Source: JAVJQS01 sp040218815 (GTDB lineage: Bacteria > Bacteroidota > Bacteroidia > Flavobacteriales_E > Vicingaceae). From it: a stretch of DNA of 64,000 nucleotides. The notes beneath the pieces were generated by a model. The model saw only the letters and a program-made list of their open reading frames with translations. It was not told the DNA's origin and searched no databases. Shown here in pieces: positions 62,534 through 64,000 of the stretch (the stretch's first letter is position 1; every line of letters starts with the position of its first letter). Both the position numbers and the translations under genes were made by a program. The DNA is taken from positions 1-64,000 of the forward strand of contig JAVJQS010000003.1 of NCBI GenBank assembly GCA_040218815.1. Reading direction: 5' to 3'.

Positions 62534-63856
62534 ATGCGACATAGCCCAACCATAGCTTTTTACACCCTTGGCTGCAAGCTCAACTTTTCCGAAACATCTG
62601 GCATTGCGAGGCTTTTTGAAGAAGAAGGCTATGCCCGTATAGATTTCAAAGATGGTGCTGACGTTGTGGTTATCAATACTTGCTCAGTTACTGAAAATGC
62701 CGATAAAAAATGCCGCCAAATCGTTAAGCAAGCGAGAAATCTATCTTCAGATTCATTTATTGCAGTTATTGGCTGCTATGCTCAGCTTAAGCCTTCAGAG
62801 ATTGCTAAAATTGAAGGAGTAAATGTGGTATTAGGCGCAGCAGAAAAGTTTAACCTACTGAAACATGTTCAGGAATGGGATGGCAATCAACAAGAGGCAC
62901 TAGTTCACAATTCAGCCATTAAAGAAGTTAAAGAATTTGTCCCTTCCTACTCAATCGGTGACCGAACTCGTACTTTTTTGAAAGTGCAAGATGGCTGTGA
63001 CTATTTTTGTTCCTTCTGCACCATTCCTCTCGCAAGAGGTAGAAGCCGAAGCAATACCATTGCAGAAACACTAGAGCCAGCCTACGAAATAGCAAATACT
63101 GAAGTTAAAGAAGTAGTATTGACAGGCGTTAATATTGGGGATTTTGGAAATGGCACCAACGAAAATTTCTATGACTTAATCAAAGCCCTAGATGAAGTCG
63201 AGGGAATTGATCGGTTTAGAATTTCTTCTATTGAGCCTAATTTATTGAGCAATGAAATCATAGAGTTCGTAGCACAATCAAAACGATTTGTACCACACTT
63301 TCATATTCCATTGCAATCTGGCAGCAACTACATTTTAAAAGAAATGCGCCGTCGGTATGAGCGGGAGCTTTATTTTGATAGAGTAGAACACATCAAAAGT
63401 CTTATGCCTTCAGCATGCATTGGAGTTGACGTAATAGTTGGCTATCCAGGTGAAACTGAAGAGCATTTTCTAGAAACCTACCATTTCTTAAACGAATTGG
63501 ATGTTTCTTATTTTCATGTATTCACCTATTCTGAAAGAAACAATACTGTGGCGATTCGAAAAGATGGTGTTGTTCCAATGAAAGTTAGAAAGGAACGAAG
63601 CAAAATGCTTCAAATACTTTCAGAAAAGAAAAAAAGACATTTTTACGAAGAACAAATAGGAAAAGAATTTTCAGTGCTTTTCGAGGCGCAGGAACAAAAT
63701 GGTGAAATGTATGGTTTCACTGAAAACTATATTAAAATTAAATCTGCATATAATGCCCAATGGGTCAATCAGTTTAAACAAGTGATGCCCTCAAAAGTTA
63801 ATTCAGACGGAAGCATGCATGCAGCAATATTAGCTGACGAATTGGTGCCCGCATAG
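62534..63856 (+). CDS. mtaB: tRNA t6A37 methylthiotransferase MtaB
   Basis: 440 residues from ATG 62534; the longer frame from a TTG at 62513 overlaps the promoter. It converts t6A37 to ms2t6A37 in tRNA using two [4Fe-4S] clusters. The UPF0004 domain has three cysteines (TLGCKLNFSE, INTCSVTENA, VIGCYAQLKP). The radical SAM cluster motif is CDYFCSFC, followed by TIPLARGRSRS, the MtaB signature. A short TRAM-like end is present (SVLFEAQEQNGEMYGFTENYIKI). MtaB rather than MiaB or RimO is indicated by length and by KLNFSETSG. Confidence 0.94.
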   Translation: MRHSPTIAFYTLGCKLNFSETSGIARLFEEEGYARIDFKDGADVVVINTCSVTENADKKCRQIVKQARNLSSDSFIAVIGCYAQLKPSEIAKIEGVNVVLGAAEKFNLLKHVQEWDGNQQEALVHNSAIKEVKEFVPSYSIGDRTRTFLKVQDGCDYFCSFCTIPLARGRSRSNTIAETLEPAYEIANTEVKEVVLTGVNIGDFGNGTNENFYDLIKALDEVEGIDRFRISSIEPNLLSNEIIEFVAQSKRFVPHFHIPLQSGSNYILKEMRRRYERELYFDRVEHIKSLMPSACIGVDVIVGYPGETEEHFLETYHFLNELDVSYFHVFTYSERNNTVAIRKDGVVPMKVRKERSKMLQILSEKKKRHFYEEQIGKEFSVLFEAQEQNGEMYGFTENYIKIKSAYNAQWVNQFKQVMPSKVNSDGSMHAAILADELVPA

Positions 63857-63864
63857 GCACTTTT
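63845..63864 (+). terminator. Weak hairpin over the mtaB stop
   Basis: GTGCC and GGCAC (5 bp, 6-base loop) are followed by TTTT. It overlaps the stop codon. It may be only a weak terminator or attenuate the next gene. Confidence 0.3.
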
Positions 63865-63878
63865 ATAAAACAAAAATT

Positions 63879-64000
63879 ATGGGAAGACCCTCAACAAAAC
63901 CAAAGAAATTAAAAGACGGATTTTATTTAGAAGTAAAAAATCAAGGTGCCAAAAGTGGTATTAAGATACGAAGAGATACTTACGATGAAATGATGCTAGC
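63879..64000 (+). CDS. Start of small conserved protein, cut by window end
   Basis: An open frame of 40 codons from ATG 63879 runs off the window. It begins MGRPSTKPKKLKDGFYLEV and continues with IKIRRDTYDEMML. The basic start and lack of signal suggest a small cytoplasmic or nucleic-acid-associated protein; I recall similar short Bacteroidota proteins of unknown function. It lies 22 bp after mtaB and may be co-transcribed. Confidence 0.7.
   Translation, partial: MGRPSTKPKKLKDGFYLEVKNQGAKSGIKIRRDTYDEMML

Overview
The window looks like chromosome of a free-living, low-GC Bacteroidota bacterium, most likely a flavobacterial-type marine or freshwater lineage. The evidence is four giant secreted proteins with type IX secretion (T9SS) sorting tails, TonB-linked outer-membrane barrels with N-terminal carboxypeptidase-regulatory domains, a Rho with a long Asn/Lys/Ser-rich insert, promoters of the Bacteroidota form (TTTG, 19 bp, TAnnTTTG), and weak or absent Shine-Dalgarno sequences. 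I saw no rRNA, tRNA, CRISPR array, transposase or phage genes.

Layout. (1) 1-6622: a small secreted protein and a large outer-membrane barrel on the minus strand, facing a four-gene plus-strand cassette: a small Cys-ending soluble protein of unknown function, a seven-helix membrane protein, a one-helix histidine kinase and a LuxR-type response regulator. A short motif (AGAGTAAAAACACC) lies between the barrel and the cassette and recurs upstream of the small secreted protein and at the window edge. (2) 6623-7296: three tandem copies of an apparently undescribed small RNA gene on the minus strand. Each has an invariant 5' stem-loop and a GNRA-capped 3' hairpin with compensatory base changes between copies; copies 1 and 2 carry a full promoter. 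(3) 7297-13948: a MarR-regulated fatty-acid beta-oxidation operon (marR-fadN-fadA-fadE), interrupted between fadN and fadA by a four-helix-bundle (23S intervening-sequence type) gene flanked by inverted low-complexity repeats. (4) 14018-43983: about 30 kb of surface-protein genes on the minus strand: a small secreted protein, then proteins of 2767, 1251, 2429 and 3182 residues made of MAM-like, fibronectin III, CARDB, beta-helix and PKD/Ig-like modules. (5) 43984-44723: a degenerate repeat island with a REP/MITE-like inverted repeat. (6) 44724-56985: housekeeping and envelope genes: rho with a DUF4199 membrane protein, a sugar-nucleotide type oxidoreductase, galE, an RlmL-type RNA methyltransferase, a sodium:solute symporter, a lipoprotein, a small secreted protein and an ABCG-like transporter. 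(7) 57054-60208: a probable copper/heavy-metal operon (HYC_CC_PP protein, HMA-domain protein, TonB receptor). (8) 60320-64000: a DbpA-like RNA helicase, a TspO-like membrane protein, mtaB, and the start of a small conserved gene cut by the window end.

Most interesting are the tandem RNA array at 6775-7222, whose third promoter overlaps a palindrome that also sits at the marR promoter, and the 4135-6622 signalling cassette with its possible link to the neighbouring secreted and outer-membrane proteins. Several housekeeping genes (50575, 60320, 62422, 62534) appear to have promoters so close to the ATG that their mRNAs would be leaderless. All functional calls are from reading the sequence and recalled family knowledge; no database search was run.
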